64,000 nucleotides of DNA from Bostrychus sinensis (GCA_020698575.1 CM036243.1:32862903-32926902), one strand, 5' to 3'. Shown: positions 35,851 to 48,117, counted from the first letter of the stretch. Notes: generated by a model not told the origin, from the letters alone. Program-made: numbers and translations.

Positions 35851-35959
35851 CAATGTAAAGTAGAACTATCAGGGCCCTATCTGACAATTGGAAACAAACT
35901 TGGACTTAAGCTAGGGGTCTTCTAGTTCAGGGGTAAATGCTCTATCTCATAATCAGTGA

Positions 35960-36370
35960 AAAAAGTGTATTTTACCGATCTTTTGTGGTTGGAATAAGTT
36001 AAGTACTGTTGGATCTTGTAATGGTTCAGAATCCTTAAAAAACATCATGGATCCAGACAAAAGACTGACTAAACCAATACACAACTAATTTAGGACTACA
36101 CCGATTGTTTTATTGAATTTTGTTTTTTACTGACCCCTTGTGGCTGGAGTAAGTACTGTTGGACCTTGTAATCTTTTAATGGCACAGAATTCTTTAAAAA
36201 ACAAACTCCTGGATCCAGACAGAACACAGGCAAAACCAGGACTAAACTGGGACTAAGCCAGATCGACACCAGATCTTACTGAATATGTTTTTTTACTGAC
36301 CCCTTGTGGCTGGAATAAGTATATACAGTTGGACCTATCTTGCAATGGTAGAGTCGTCAAACAAATTTTG
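35960..36370 (+). repeat. about 160-bp tandem repeat, three copies
   Basis: Each copy has TTTTACTGACCCCTTGTGGC, a GTTGGACCTTGTAAT-like block and GGATCCAGACAAAA. Copies begin near 35971, 36124 and 36291. A related single unit is at about 40083. This array leads into the 11-bp array. Confidence 0.7.
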
Positions 36371-37290
36371 GATCCAGACAAAACAGGGACTTAACCGGGA
36401 CTAAACCAGGTCTTAACCAGCGCATAGCCAATAGGACAAAACCAAGACTAAACCAGGACTGAACCAGGCCTAAATCAGAACATATCCAGGACAAAACCAG
36501 GACTACACCAGGGCTAAACCATGCTCACATATCCAGGGTTTAGCCAGGCTTAAATCAGCACACTAACCAGAGACTAAACCAGCACATACCCTGGACAAAA
36601 CCAGGACTAAACCAGGCCTAAACCAGCACATACCCTGGACAAAACCAGGACTAAACCAGGCCTAAACCAGCACACTAACCAGAGACTAAACCAGCACATA
36701 CCCTGGACAAAACCAGGACTAAACCAGGGCTAAACCAGCACACTAACCAGAGACTAAACCAGCACATATCCAGGACAAAACCAGGACTAAACCAGAGACT
36801 AAACCAGCACATACCCTGGACAAAACCAGGACTAAACCAGGCCTAAACCAGCACATACCCTGGGCAAAACCAGGACTAAACCAGGCCTAAACCACCACAC
36901 TAACCAGAGAATAAACCAGCACATATCCAGGACTAATGCAGTACTAAACCAGGCCTAAACCAGCACATATTTAGGGCTAAACCAGGCCTAAACCATGCTC
37001 ACATATCGAGGACTAATTAAGGACTAAACCAGGCCTAAACCAGCACATATCCAGGACTAACTAAGGTCAAAACACAGGGCTAATTTAGGGCTAAAAATCA
37101 AACCTAACCTGTCCAGAACTTCTTAACAGTGGTCTACACTTCTAATTTCATCTCCCACCACAGCAGGTCTAAAACAGGAATAAAACTGACTCTAAGTTAA
37201 ACTATACCAGGACTTTAACTGCAAAATATCCTTGAGTACCCCCAGAAGAAGCCTGCGTTCCACCAGTGGGAGCCGTATACCACAGTCACT
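36370..37290 (+). mobile_element. array-bearing element, third large copy
   Basis: About 800 bp of 11-mers (CCAGGACTAAA, CCAGGCCTAAA, CCAGCACATA, CCAGAGACTAAA types) with spacings of CACATACCCTGGACAAAACC near multiples of 11. It ends with the family flank GAGTACCCCCAGAAGAAGCC, TTCCACCAGTGGGAGCC and ACCACAGT. Confidence 0.75.
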
Positions 37291-37319
37291 TGTTTCCTTC
37301 GGGATATTTTTGCTGCTTG

Positions 37320-37470
37320 TATTGCGAGATGGCAGGTGTCTCCTTTTGGGGCAGGTGTTGTTTGTCACTGAGCATTCCTCCTTTTAGTGCCCCCCATTGT
37401 TAGGTATTGTGACAAAACACAGCAAAACACTCTCAAAAACATTCCTTACAAGCACCTCTGCGCAGTCCCT
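37320..37470 (+). repeat. direct repeat, right copy, flanking the array
   Basis: GTGTCTCCTTTTGGGGCAGG, GTTGTTTGTCACTGAGCATT and TTGTGACAAAACAC match 35700-35850. Together they bracket the array element. Confidence 0.7.
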
Positions 37471-37808
37471 GTGGCATTTCACCTTTATTTTTCCATCCAC
37501 ACACGCAGTCATTCCTGTAGTCACAGTGTTTGCAGTGAAGTGTCCATTTGTCAGACAGAATTCCTGGGATTCCTGGAGTTTTTCCTGTTGTCGCTGCGTC
37601 ACCTCAGTGTTTCCGGTTCCCACTTGTAGCCGTTGTGAACTTTAAAGGTGAGTGTGTGACCCTAAAATACCATAAAAGGACAAAAAAAGACAGCTAGTTA
37701 ATACAATTGTTGTTGCTGTAACACAGGAAGACACTAAGCCCAAAGTTATGACCAAAAATAAGATCCAGATAGTCAGAGAAGCATCTGACAAAAATATCTA
37801 AAATTAAT

Positions 37809-38162
37809 CACTGCAAAAAATCAATAGCTACATTTGATAGAATTACTTGAATTCAGATTAACAATCTTGATTTAAGCAAAAATTAAGTAGGTTAGATTTA
37901 TTTAGTTATTAGGTAACTTATTACTAGATTATTTGCCCCGTTTCAAAGTATTTTTTCCCTGTTTCAAGCAATTTTTTACTTCTTTCAAGCAAAATTATCT
38001 GACCCCATGGACAGAAAATTTAACTTGAAATAAGTAAAAAAATAGCTCAAATAAAAAATTTCTCAAATCAAGATTAATGATGCGGATTTTTGCTCAAATC
38101 AAGATTAATAATCTGAATTCAAGTAATTTTATCTAATGTAGAGATTGAAAAAATTTGCAGTG
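37809..38162. mobile_element. CACTG-ended MITE with long inverted arms
   Basis: Ends CACTGCAAAAAATC and, in reverse, CACTGCAAATTTTTTC. The arms go on inward with ATTACTTGAATTCAGATTA and ATCTTGATTTAAGCAAAA against GAATTCAGATTATTAATC and ATCTTGATTTGAGCAAAA. The 354 bp could fold into a long hairpin. No target duplication is clear. Confidence 0.7.
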
Positions 38163-38326
38163 GTAAAAGTAAAACTTAACAAAATAACAGAATAAGTGTT
38201 TCAGGCATGGACTTTAAAAATAAAATGTAAGTTGCTTCTCATCCCGGCATATCTTTATTAATATACTAAAATAATTACAAATCAAAATACTCTAAAATCC
38301 TCTTTTTTTGATAATATAAAGTATGA

Positions 38327-38838
38327 TTGAAAGGTGGCTCGGTGAAGCGTCTGCAGTAATCTACCGGTCTGTTGTGAAGGAGCTGAACCAAATGGAAAGC
38401 TCTTGATTTGCCGGACGATCTATGTTCCCACTCTCACCTATGATCATGAGCACTGGGTTGGGTAGTGACCAAAAAGAAAAGATCCCGGATACATATGAGG
38501 CTAAAATGAGTTTTCTCCGCAGGGTGGCTGGGCGCTCCCCTAGAGATAGGGTGAGGAGCTTGGAGTAGAGCTGCTGCTCCTTCACATCGAGAGGAGCCAG
38601 CTGAGGCGGCTCGGGCATCTGTTCTGGATGCCTCCCTGGGGAAGTGTTCTGGGCATGTCCCACCAGGAGGAGGTCTCTGGGAAGACCTGGGACACACTGG
38701 AGGAACTGTGTCTCTTGGCTGGTCTGAGAACACCGGAGTAGAGCTGGACGAAATGGCTGGGGTGAAGGAAGTCTAGCATATTTGCTTAGACTGCTGGCTC
38801 CATGACCCGGCCCAGGATTAGCGGAAAAAGATGGATGG
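38327..38838 (+). mobile_element. Rex3 retrotransposon, 5'-truncated and degraded
   Basis: The DNA matches the C-terminal half of the copy at 45640-46200 (GTCTGCAGTAATC, GGTCTGTTGTGAAGGAGCTG, AGATCCCGGATACA, GAGTTTTCTCCGCAGGGTGG) with many substitutions and gaps. It ends AAAAAGATGGATGG. Flanks ATAAAGTATGA (38316-38326) and ATAAAGGATGA (38839-38849) form an 11-bp duplication with one difference. Confidence 0.85.
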
Positions 38839-38989
38839 ATAAAGGATGAGGTTATTGTTACTTCAAAATAACAAGTAGAAGTAAAAAAAAAAAAAAAGTG
38901 ATAAAAATTTTTAAAGTAAAATTTATTCAAAAATTAATCAAATAAATGTAACTCATTACTACTCACCTCTGAGTATAGTGGAGTAAAAT

Positions 38990-39312
38990 CCCCACTCACC
39001 CCCACTCCCCCGTCTGGATGAATCCTTACAGAGCTGATCTATGATCCTATAGATGAGCTAATGAACTAGAGAATCAGAGATCAGTATGGGCTCCATAAGG
39101 TTTCTTCTTTTTTCCCACAGCTGGGTTTTTTAGGAGTTTTTCCTTACCGAGAAGGAGGGTCTAAGGACAGGAGTGTGCTGGCTCTGTTTAGTTTAGTGTA
39201 GTTATTGTTTGTGTTGATTGTGTGTTTATGTTTGATTAACTGTTTGTGAAGCCCTTTGAGGCGACTTTTGTTGTGATACTGGGCTATACAAAATAAAACT
39301 GAATTGAATTAA
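38990..39312 (+). mobile_element. common fish LINE-like 3' end
   Basis: GGTTTCTTCTTTTTTCCCAC, AGCTGGGTTTTTTAGGAG, TTTTTCCTTACC and AAGCCCTTTGAGGCGACTTT, ending with GGGCTATACAAAATAAA and TTGAATT repeats. This is the well-known non-coding 3' end dispersed in fish genomes. No protein-coding part. Confidence 0.6.
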
Positions 39313-41735
39313 AACAATATTTAATTTATTTTTTTGATTTTATTTTTTTCAATTTGACCCTAATAAGTTACACAGTTGTTTACATCGGGAAACAAAAGAG
39401 AGGTTGATCAAAAAGTGTCGTCAAAACAGTCCATTGTTGTATAATGACTGAGAAAGATGGCTTTTTATTAAAGGAACGTCTTCTCAAGCTCCTTTTAACC
39501 TACATCAACACAACTCTGATTAAAGATGCACAACCCTTCATCTCCTGTTGTATTTAAAGTCAATAGCAATTAAACAAAATAAAACAAAATATTATGTTTA
39601 AAGGAGAAGAGGGGGGCATTCTCAAAAACCTGGGTGACCTCTTTATCCAACTCTGAACTTTGTCGTCAGCCACAGAGGCAGAGAGAGGAAAGAGAGAATA
39701 AAGACCATAAAGGAAACAGAGGAATGTGTGTGTAGTGTGTGTGAATGGCAGGTTCTCGCTCCCAGAGGATTACTGGCTAAAGCGGGGAGAGTCTGATGTC
39801 CATGTCGATGCCCTTCCTGACACAAAACCCACTCCATTTATTCAGGCTTGGGACTGACACAAAGAGTACATAGGCTTGTGACCAACCCCTCTTATGGCTG
39901 GATTAGTGTTTTGAAATATATAAACTAGAAAACACTCAGAGCTTAGACTTCCACTAAATTACTGTTCCTATCACACAGTGGTAGAGATATAGTGCCTGGT
40001 CTCAAACCAGGGTTCTAGTTCAGGTGTAAATGCTCGGTCTCATGATTCTACAGTAGTACAGACTCCTCTAAAACCAATAATTTGTTCCTTTTGGCTGGAG
40101 TTTGTATCTTTGGCCCTGTCTCACAATGGCACAGAATCCTTTAAAACAGTGACAGGGTTAACCCTAACCCTTGGACAATTACATTTTAGGTTATCTTGCT
40201 GGCAGACCAACCAACTAATGCAGGGATGTCCAAATAACTGAGAAAATATAAGAGGACACTCACTAAAGATTACTTTGATGATTTTGCCACATGATAAATA
40301 GCAAGTCCCATTCAGATGTTCCATTTCTTTTACACTTAAATAAAATTGTCCACCCTAAATCATTACCATTGGTACTTTGGCATAAGTTTTACTCTGGATG
40401 CCCTTCTGTAGCCATACATTTAACCAGGTTTGAGACTAGCACAAAGAGTAGTAGATTTTTTTGTTTTGTTGTTGTTTTCTTGGCACCACTAACCACTTGT
40501 CTCCACATAAAACTCTGATTCTGAATAATAATTGGGAAAACCAAAACACAACCAAGTGATTCATTTAAATATTGATCATGAGGGGTCTGGGGGTCCTCCC
40601 CCAGTATATTTTTAACAAAATAGATGAAAATTCCTGTTTTCTGGTGCATTTTAGATGATGTTATATTTTAAGCAGCTGCTACATTGTAGTAAAAATATGG
40701 ATTCAGCTTATTTAGACAAAACATAGTTTATTATAAAAATGAATGAGCTGCCTCTACACTGCTACACAAAACTAGGCTTTAAATTTAATTAACTTGTTTT
40801 TGACTTAATGTGTGACCAAGTTTCTGTGTTAGTGGTTCCCCAGTGGGGCCCCCAGCTCTGCTCCGCCGCTGCAGCACAGGGCCACAGAGTCTTCAGTCTC
40901 ATCCCTGAGCCTGGAGTCTCCAGAGAACGCTACAGGCTACAAAAGCTTTTGTCAGGACGTCTGGACTCATGTTTTATGTTGCTTTTATAATAAAACGACA
41001 AAAATACTGTGAGAAAGTTGTCGCCGCAGTAACGTGCGCTTCAGATCACGTCTTTCATTACTGCACAGATTATTTCATGAGCTGTTTCTGATCGTATCGT
41101 CGTAAGACGTCGATTGTCATCAAACAAAAAGTGAATTAAAGCTTGACAAGTGTAGAGCACATCTATGGACTCAGAACTCTCCACTGTCCACAGTATATAC
41201 CCAGACACAAGCTTTAATTCACTTTTTCACTTTTTCACTTTTTAATTCAGCCTTATTGCATGGGGCAGTGGCAGGTGCCCCCATTCACTCTGCACCCTTA
41301 TCTCCTCTGCCACGGGCCGATCCCAAAAGGGGGTGGTTGACAAACAGTGCTTCATACACTCAGGACAGATACCATTCTACTCCTGATGCAAAATAAACGC
41401 ATCCTCACTGAATGTAGGTCTATGTCGCGCCACAACCAGATTCCACGCAAGAGGAGGAAAGAGTCACAGAAGTCCCGGCGAGTCAGAGGCCACAGCAGAG
41501 CAGGGTTTGTGCTTTTGAGACATGTGACTAATCTCGTGTCACTTCTGGACTGCCAATAAATTTGAATAGCTTTACACACAAGTTGGTTCAACATGTGACA
41601 CATCAAATTTGACAAATCAAGCTTAAGTAGGATGCATTAGCCTAAGCCTCTGGGGAGCTAATTGGAAAGTTGAGAGCTACTGGTAACTCGCGAGCTACTG
41701 GTTGGAGACCCTTGGGTTAGAGCAAGAAATATACC
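39313..41735. other. no gene recognised; scattered repeat scraps
   Basis: Repeat pieces with GATGCCCTTCCTGACAC at 39808 and GGATGCCCTTCTGTAGCC at 40397, and one unit of the 160-bp repeat at 40083. A CCCACTG-rich stretch at 40830-41000 and a stretch at 41230-41340 have no recognisable gene. Confidence 0.4.
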
Positions 41736-41739
41736 AAGA

Positions 41740-41925
41740 CTTACCAATGGCAACTCATTAGTGGGAAAAATGCTGAGGTTAGAGCTGACAGGAGGAAAAC
41801 CAAAGAGGAGCTTTCTGGATGCAGTGAAAGAGGACATGAAGTTAGTCAGTGTGAAAGAAGAAGATACAGAGGACAGGGTTAAAGATGGATGCAGCGGATT
41901 CACTGTGGTGACCTCTGTATGTAAT
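41740..41925 (+). mobile_element. C-terminal scrap of a LINE protein
   Basis: A frame reads KPKRSFLDAVKEDMKLVSV, KEEDTEDRVK (about 41797-41885), the usual C-terminus of fish LINEs related to the RTE group (GRPKRR-FLD-VKEDM ... EEDAEDR). The following CAGCGGATTCACTGTGGTGA fits the same ending. Confidence 0.6.
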
Positions 41926-42667
41926 AGCCAGTAATAGTTTTCATGCTGCTTTGTTGACACACATGTTGCTGCTGCACAGTCTTGCATAATTGGCTGAGTG
42001 TGTTATTTCAAATATTTTTCCCAGTTACTGAAACAAGTCTGTGTCAAAGAGCTAACTGGATGAATGACGTGTTATCTAAACACAGACATCCCAGACTAAA
42101 TATATCATCCTGCCATGGCACATATACAAAGAGTCTGACCCAAAATAAGTCATTTGGTTCAAAGTTGACTGAGGCATCCCAGGTCATACCAGTGGTTATA
42201 AGGAGTCTGAGAGCGTAAACACTGAACTGATTGAGTTACGTGTTCGGTTCGGTGCAAACACAACACTTGTTAGGACGTCAAACTGAGCCTAAAGTGGAGC
42301 AATTATTTTCCTATCAGCTCAAATTCTTCAGACGTCTGCAACGGCACGACCGAAACTGTAGAGATCCAATTTACTGAAGGCACACAAACAGGGGCCAGAG
42401 AGGTCAAATAGTCCACATAGAAACACATTTAGAGATACAAGCTGACTGCTGCTGCTGCTGCTGGGAGGGACGGCCTTGACCCTGCGTCTGTGGGGGGTCC
42501 CGCCTGTTACTGTTTAGATGTACTCTGTGTTGCGACTTTGTGCACTATTAATTGCCGAAGCGAAAGGTCAATGTTGGGCCAAGAACATGTTGACATAACC
42601 CAGGGCATGAAAAAGGTTCAAGAGAGGAACATGACAAAGTAAAACAAATCTAAACATTTACTTTCTA
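41926..42667. other. no gene recognised
   Basis: Contains a (CTG)n run of five at about 42448-42462. No exon or repeat is supported. Confidence 0.4.
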
Positions 42668-42765
42668 AAACTATAGGCAGCACAGTGGCAAAGTGGTTAG
42701 CCTCACATCAAGAAGGTCCCGGGTTTGATTCCCAGACCATGTGGGACTTTTCTGTGTTGAGTTTA
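42668..42765 (+). mobile_element. tRNA-derived SINE head
   Basis: GGCAGCACAGTGGCAAAGTG, GTTAGCCTCACATCAAG (A box region) and GGTTTGATTCCC (B box), then AGACCATGTGGGAC. This is the common GGCGGCACGGTGGCGCAGTG-type fish SINE head. It is cut off after TGTGTTGAGTTT, so it lacks body and tail. It is not a tRNA gene: it has no matching acceptor stem. Confidence 0.75.
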
Positions 42766-43379
42766 TTTAATTAGCATCTTTAATTTATAGAAAGAAATTG
42801 TAAGCCATAGCAACAAAACACATTATCGTTGCAGTTGCCGATATTCTGACTTTCCTAGATAGAAGCCATATTATATTAAATATACTGATGTTTGCATGAA
42901 ACTACAAAAGGGCATATTTCTGTGACATATTTAGGGCTGATGAAGATGCATTGAATATGAATTTGTCATTTGTGTTGTGTAAAACCAGAAGACCAGTCCA
43001 AGAAAACATCCAGAAGTCTTGTTTTTGGTCGAGGCAGTTGTGCAGTTCAACATTCTTGGTTCCTGTTCAAGTGCAGATGTTGCTTTTCTTTCCAAAAGGT
43101 CACTGTTAAAAAGAAACTTCCAAACACGAGCTCCAACATTGTTTTGGTTGCACTGCTCGTAAATGTATTAATGACAGCTCTACGCTGACTTATCTAATCA
43201 GCCTTTTTTCCTGCAGCAGCCAGCAACTGTTTCGGGCTTTGCATGTAAAATACTTTCTGGCAAGAGATAAATAATAAAAGGGTTGATTTAAAATGTAATT
43301 ATCCTTCAGCTTGAGAAATTATTATCTTTTCTTCAAAGTCAAAGAGAATTATAGTAGTGTGCAAAAGTCTAACGTTTAA
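42766..43379. other. no gene recognised
   Basis: AT-rich; a 72-codon frame at 42970-43188 has no domain I recognise. Confidence 0.4.
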
Positions 43380-43605
43380 CACCAAGTACAAGGACCAACT
43401 AAAATTAGCCTGACTGGACCAAACCAAGACTAAACCAGGCCTAAACTAGAACTAAACCATGACTAATTCAGTTCTGAGCCAAGAATAAACCAACAAGGCC
43501 TAATCCAAGTCTAATCCAGGTCTAATCCAAGTCTAAAGACACAAAAAGGTCTGAACTGGGACATGCCCAAACTAAAGTAACACAAAAACATGAATCAGGG
43601 CATGA
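43380..43605 (+). repeat. degenerate CCAGGACTAAA-family array
   Basis: About 15 diverged units (ACCAAGACTAAACCAGGCC, CCAAGTCTAATCCAGGTCT). A piece like the left end (AACACCAAGTACAAGG) precedes it. No right flank. Confidence 0.6.
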
Positions 43606-45057
43606 ACCAGTGATGGGTCAATCGTGAACAAGTCGGTACAAAGATATCATTTCCATTATAAAGGGCCCATGTGAAGCCTTCTTGCCCTGAGCTCTCGCAA
43701 GCCTTGTCAACGGGCCTGGCTAAATTTGTCAAAAATATAAAAGGTATAGAAAATATAAAAGGTATAGGTTGTCAAAAGAAGAGCCATGTGGGACCCTAAG
43801 GAGCTGTCTCTTTTGGGTGAGCCCAGCCAAAGGATCTGTAATAGTTTTATCAATGAAATGTACACAGATGCCAAAAAAACCAACAAAAAAACATGCATGT
43901 CTCTATACACTGGAGTAAAGGCCACAGAGAATCCAACTGGAAAGATACACCACAAAACAGCAGAAAAAAAAGAAAAACTGAGACAGAAAAACAAGCTGAC
44001 ATCTGACATTAAACAAAATAAAACACAAAAATATATAAGAGTGGAAGAGAGAGGGTAGTGGGCCTTTAACAGCATTTTACACACCTCACTAAATCCCTAG
44101 AACAGTACAGTATACCAGTATAATTCATCTATATTGTAAATGCCATTAGAAAATAAATGTTATTATCACTTTGTCAGAGTTATGTCTTGAATAAGTGAGG
44201 ATAGTGAGGAGCGATAAATGACGTGAAGTGAAGACAAGCAGAACCCACAGTGGCTGGAGGGAAAGCATGTTAGAGCTGAGATAAGCTCTCTCTGACACTC
44301 GGACACCATTAATTAGGCTGGGACCAGCGGAGCAGGACAGTGCCCCAAATCTATGTTTCCATGTCAGACTTAGCTCTGTGTGAGAGAGAGACAGATTACA
44401 AACCACGAGTCCAGTTGACCCCTGTGTGACCCCTCAGTTATTTTCATTTTCTCCTCCTTGCATCTGTACAAAGGTTCCCGCTACCTTTTGTCTGCTCTTT
44501 CATGACAAATATCTAAGAAATAAAGCCATCGCTAGCTTGTCATGACTTGTCATGACTTAGGCTGTTTTTTACACCTAAATACCCCAGAGGGAGGCGCAGG
44601 AGGCTTTATTTACTCTGCAACAACTTCTTCAGTCATCACACTGACCAGAAACTGTTTAATTAAGGTACTAAAAGTTGCATAGTTCCCCTTTAACAGTCTG
44701 TGAACATATGGGAATTTCACTTTGAAGGTGTAATGTGTAAAAACAGCACTTAACTCTTTGACCTGCTCTTGTAATGCCAATAATGCATGCAAAAAAAAAA
44801 AAAAAAAAAAAAAAAAAGGGAAAGAAGGGGAAAAATCAATGAAGGACTGCCCCAGCTAATAAAAAATGAAAACAATGTCTTTACCTAAATAATACCTAAA
44901 TAAATAAGTGTTAATACTTAGAATTTTAAAAGAAAGCATTTATCTTAAAATGTTCATTTTTGGTGAAAAATACGTCCATGCTTCAACAGTTCATTAAAAA
45001 TAACAATAACAAAAAAAAAACTAATTAACTTATGAAGCTAATTAATGAAATGCTTTT
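43606..45057. other. no gene recognised; 27-bp A run
   Basis: A run of 27 A at 44791-44817. GTTGCATAGTTCCCCTTTAA at 44674 is the right-end motif of a MITE. Frames at 43707-44084 and 43786-44058 on opposite strands are low-complexity overlaps. Confidence 0.4.
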
Positions 45058-46213
45058 GAGGGTTCGTGGGAGTTCGCCCAACCTGTCCACATGTGCTTTG
45101 TGGATTTGGAGAAGGTGTTCGACCGTGTTCCTCGTAGCGTCCTGTGGGGGGTGCTCTGGGAGTATGGGGTCCGAGGCCCTCTGCTAAGCGCTGTCCGGTC
45201 CCTGTACGAACAGAGCAGGAGTTTGGTTCGCATTGCCGGTAGTAAGTCAGACCTGTTCCCAGTGCATGTTGGACTCCGGCAGGGCTGCCCTTTGTCACCG
45301 GTTCTGTTCATAATTTTTATGGACAGAATTTCTTGGTGCAGCCAGGGGCTGGAGGGAGTCTGGTTTGGGAACCACAGGATTTCATCTCTGCTTTTTGCAG
45401 ATGATGTTGTCCTGTTGGCTTCATCAGGCCAGGACCTTCAGCATGTGCTGGGGCGGTTTGCAGCCGAGTGTGAAGCGGCTGGGATGAGAATCAGCACCTC
45501 CAAGTCCGAGGCCATGGTTCTCGACCGGAAAAGGGTGGCTTGCCCTCTCCAGGTTGGAGGGGAGCTCCTGCCTCAAGTGGAGGAGTTCAAGTATCTTGGG
45601 GTCTTGTTCACGAGTGAGGGAAGGATGGAGCGTGAGATCGACAGACGGATCGGTGCAGCGTCTGCAGTAATGCGGTCGTTGTATCGGTCTGTTGTGGTAA
45701 AGAAGGAGCTGAGCCGAAAGGCGAAGCTCTCGATTTATCGGTCGATCTACGTTCCTACTCTCACCTATGGTCATGAGCTTTGGGTCATGACTGAAAGGAC
45801 AAGATCCCGGATACAAGCGGCCGAAATGAGTTTCCTCCGCAGGGTGGCTGGGCGCTCCCTTAGAGATAGGGTGAGGAGCTCAGTTACACAGGAGGAGCTC
45901 AGAGTAGAGCCGCTGCTCCTCCACATTGAGAGGAGTCAGCTGAGGTGGCTCGGGCATCTGTTTCGGATGCCTCCTGGACGCCTTCCTGGGGAGGTGTTCC
46001 GGGCATGTCCCACTGGGAGGAGGTCCCGGGGAAGACCTAGGACACACTGGAGGGACTACGTCTCTCGGCCTGGGAATGCCTTGGGGTGCCCCCGGTAGAG
46101 CTGGAGGAAGTGTCTGTGGAGAGGGAAGTCTGGGCATCTTTGCTTAGACTGCTGCTCCCGCGACCCGGCCCTGGATAAAGCGGAAGAAGATGGATGGATG
46201 GATGGATGGATGG
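45058..46213 (+). mobile_element. Rex3 retrotransposon, 5'-truncated, near-intact reverse transcriptase C-terminal half
   Basis: Frame open from 45058 to 46098, about 347 codons. It holds reverse transcriptase motif A (FVDLEKVFDRVP), motif B (GLRQGCPLSPVLF) and motif C (LLFADDVVLLA), then EEFKYLGVLFTSEG and the Rex3 C-terminal region. CAGGGCTGCCCTTTGTCACC at 45282 is the DNA block used to recognise Rex3. Against the 5.4-kb copy the frame shifts by a small deletion near 46070; the expected ending PRPGPG and TAA follow at about 46160-46178 in another frame. The tail is (GATG)n. Target duplication: ATGAAATGCTTTT (45045-45057) and ATGAAATGTTTTT (46214-46226). The endonuclease is missing, so the copy cannot move itself. 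Confidence 0.93.
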
Positions 46214-46226
46214 ATGAAATGTTTTT

Positions 46227-47160
46227 TTTAAATTCATTATTTAAACTTTAAATAAAACTATAGCACAGCATTTTCTGTGGGATGGTTGTTGAAAATGATC
46301 AAAAACACTGGCACTGGGACTGGCTGGCAACTTTTGGAAAAAATGCTTGCAGGGCAGCACTACCATTGCTGTTCACATGCACATATATAGGAGAGGGAGG
46401 AGATTTTCACCATCAGATGCCACCAAAACCATTTAAACCAGTTACAGGCGTCTTGGTACAACTGTATAATACAAAAGCTTTTGTCATAATTGGGATTGGC
46501 TTTGAAAATACATAAATAAACAAGTTACCATTCATTTATCTGTTTTTCTATTACCTGAGAGCTAAACTCATTGACAACAGTTTTATTTATAACTTTGACA
46601 AACACACACACACACACACACACTGCTGCCAGCCTGCCCATTGTTGTCCACGTCCGCTGGTATAAAAGTTCCCACAGTTGGTCTGGGAGTCTCGCTGCAC
46701 ACAGACATGTAAGAGACAAATGTAAGGAGCACTTCCACTGCTCATCGTGACAGATTTAGAAACATTTATGTCTCTGTAATGGCCGTGAAGAGGACACTGT
46801 GACAGATAGACGTCTTCCTAAAATGTTGCAAGGGTCAAAGCGTCCTCAAGCATTATTTATATCGACCGAATGCCAGTGGCTCTCAGCTGCTCTGACTGTG
46901 GGACCCAAGTTCATCCCTGACCATTGTATCATAACCCACTTTTAACAGAATCAAATGTATTTCTCTGAATTATTTTACTACAGCCTTTATGGCACACAGG
47001 GTATTTTAAAATCAGTCAATGTCCCATGCTCACAGGAATGGAATTAACTCACTCAATTCACCTAAACAGACAATAAAAGTACAAGTGTTACTAAATGTAT
47101 TGTATTTTCATCAATGTATTTTAAACATTTTATTTTATTTTTTATTTATTTTTTATTGTC
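46227..47160. other. no gene recognised; (CA)n at 46601-46623
   Basis: A CA dinucleotide run of about 11 units. Otherwise unassigned sequence with short frames only. Confidence 0.45.
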
Positions 47161-48117
47161 CATTCGAAATCATGTAATCTGTTTTTAAATCTCTTCTTAA
47201 AACCCATCTGTTCTCATTGCCCTTTGACACCTCTGAGGAGTTGACATTATTTATCATTTATAATATTTTTATCTGTTTTATGGATTTGTACATGTTTACG
47301 TTAGATTTTATTTCTATTTTATATTGGTACCTTGTACAGAACTTCAGGTTGACTTAAGCTGGGGACACACTACACGATTTTCTCAGTCGTTACAGATTCT
47401 GAAAAGACTAGGAGCACACACTAATGACTGGTTTCAGCAGATTTAGTTCTGACGACTGAAAGACTGCACCTCACACACTACAAGATCTGCTGAGGCTGCA
47501 ACTGACGCCAACCAAACGCAGCAAACTCTGGCGGGGAACTCACGAGAACTAAATGGTAAACAAACATGGACGTTACCTGGGTCGCTGATGCCGTTGTGTG
47601 CACAGCTATCTGTTTGGAAAAAAGGACAAAGAAAAAATGTCTATGTATCCAGTTTCGCTTGGGTAGCGCTCAACCTTCTTCGGTGTTTGCCATGGTTGTT
47701 TATGTTTTCTTCTTCTTCTAATTTCTGCTTATATTTTCCCGCCGCTTCCTGTTGCTTCGTCTTCGTTCTCTGACGGTATTTCCTGTGTCCCATCAACAGT
47801 TTTTCATTGGCCGCTGGACTCCATGAATTCCCAGTTGGATCTGTAAACAGCCCACACTACAGGAGTGTGCGTCCAGAGTCAGCCTTAAAACTCAAACATG
47901 TTTGATTGTTTGTGACTGATGTCAGGCTGGATTTTTGCGCCGATTCGAGTCTTTGAACATCACACACTAACAGATTTCAGGGCCAAATGGTGACTGTGAT
48001 TCCCTGCAGCTAGTGTTGACTGGTAAAGACTTGGCACAACTGTGAATTGTTATAAAATCTGGCAAAAAACATCATGTAGTGTGTCCCCAGCTTTAGTTGT
48101 TATAAATAAAGTTGCAG
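47161..48117 (+). mobile_element. LINE C-terminus and 3' end, split by a Harbinger MITE
   Basis: 47189-47255 encodes KSLLKTHLFSLPFDTSEEL, the usual end of an L2/Rex1-type protein. The 3' untranslated part (TTGTACAGAACTTCAGGTTG) stops at 47356 and resumes at 48093 with TTAGTTGTTATAAATAAAGT. Removing 47357-48092 and one TTA gives an uninterrupted 3' end. Confidence 0.75.
47357..48092. mobile_element. PIF/Harbinger-type MITE
   Basis: Ends AGCTGGGGACACACTACACG and, in reverse, AGCTGGGGACACACTACATG. TTA flanks both sides (47354-47356 and 48093-48095), the duplication typical of PIF/Harbinger. The 736-bp interior has short frames (for example 47588-47773) but no transposase. Confidence 0.88.

Noticed and set aside
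36370..37200. Regular repeats resembling a CRISPR array
   Set aside because: Units are 11 bp without unique spacers, in a eukaryotic context; it is a minisatellite.
42668..42765. tRNA-like sequence with A and B boxes
   Set aside because: No acceptor stem or cloverleaf closure, and it continues into SINE sequence; a SINE head, not a tRNA gene.
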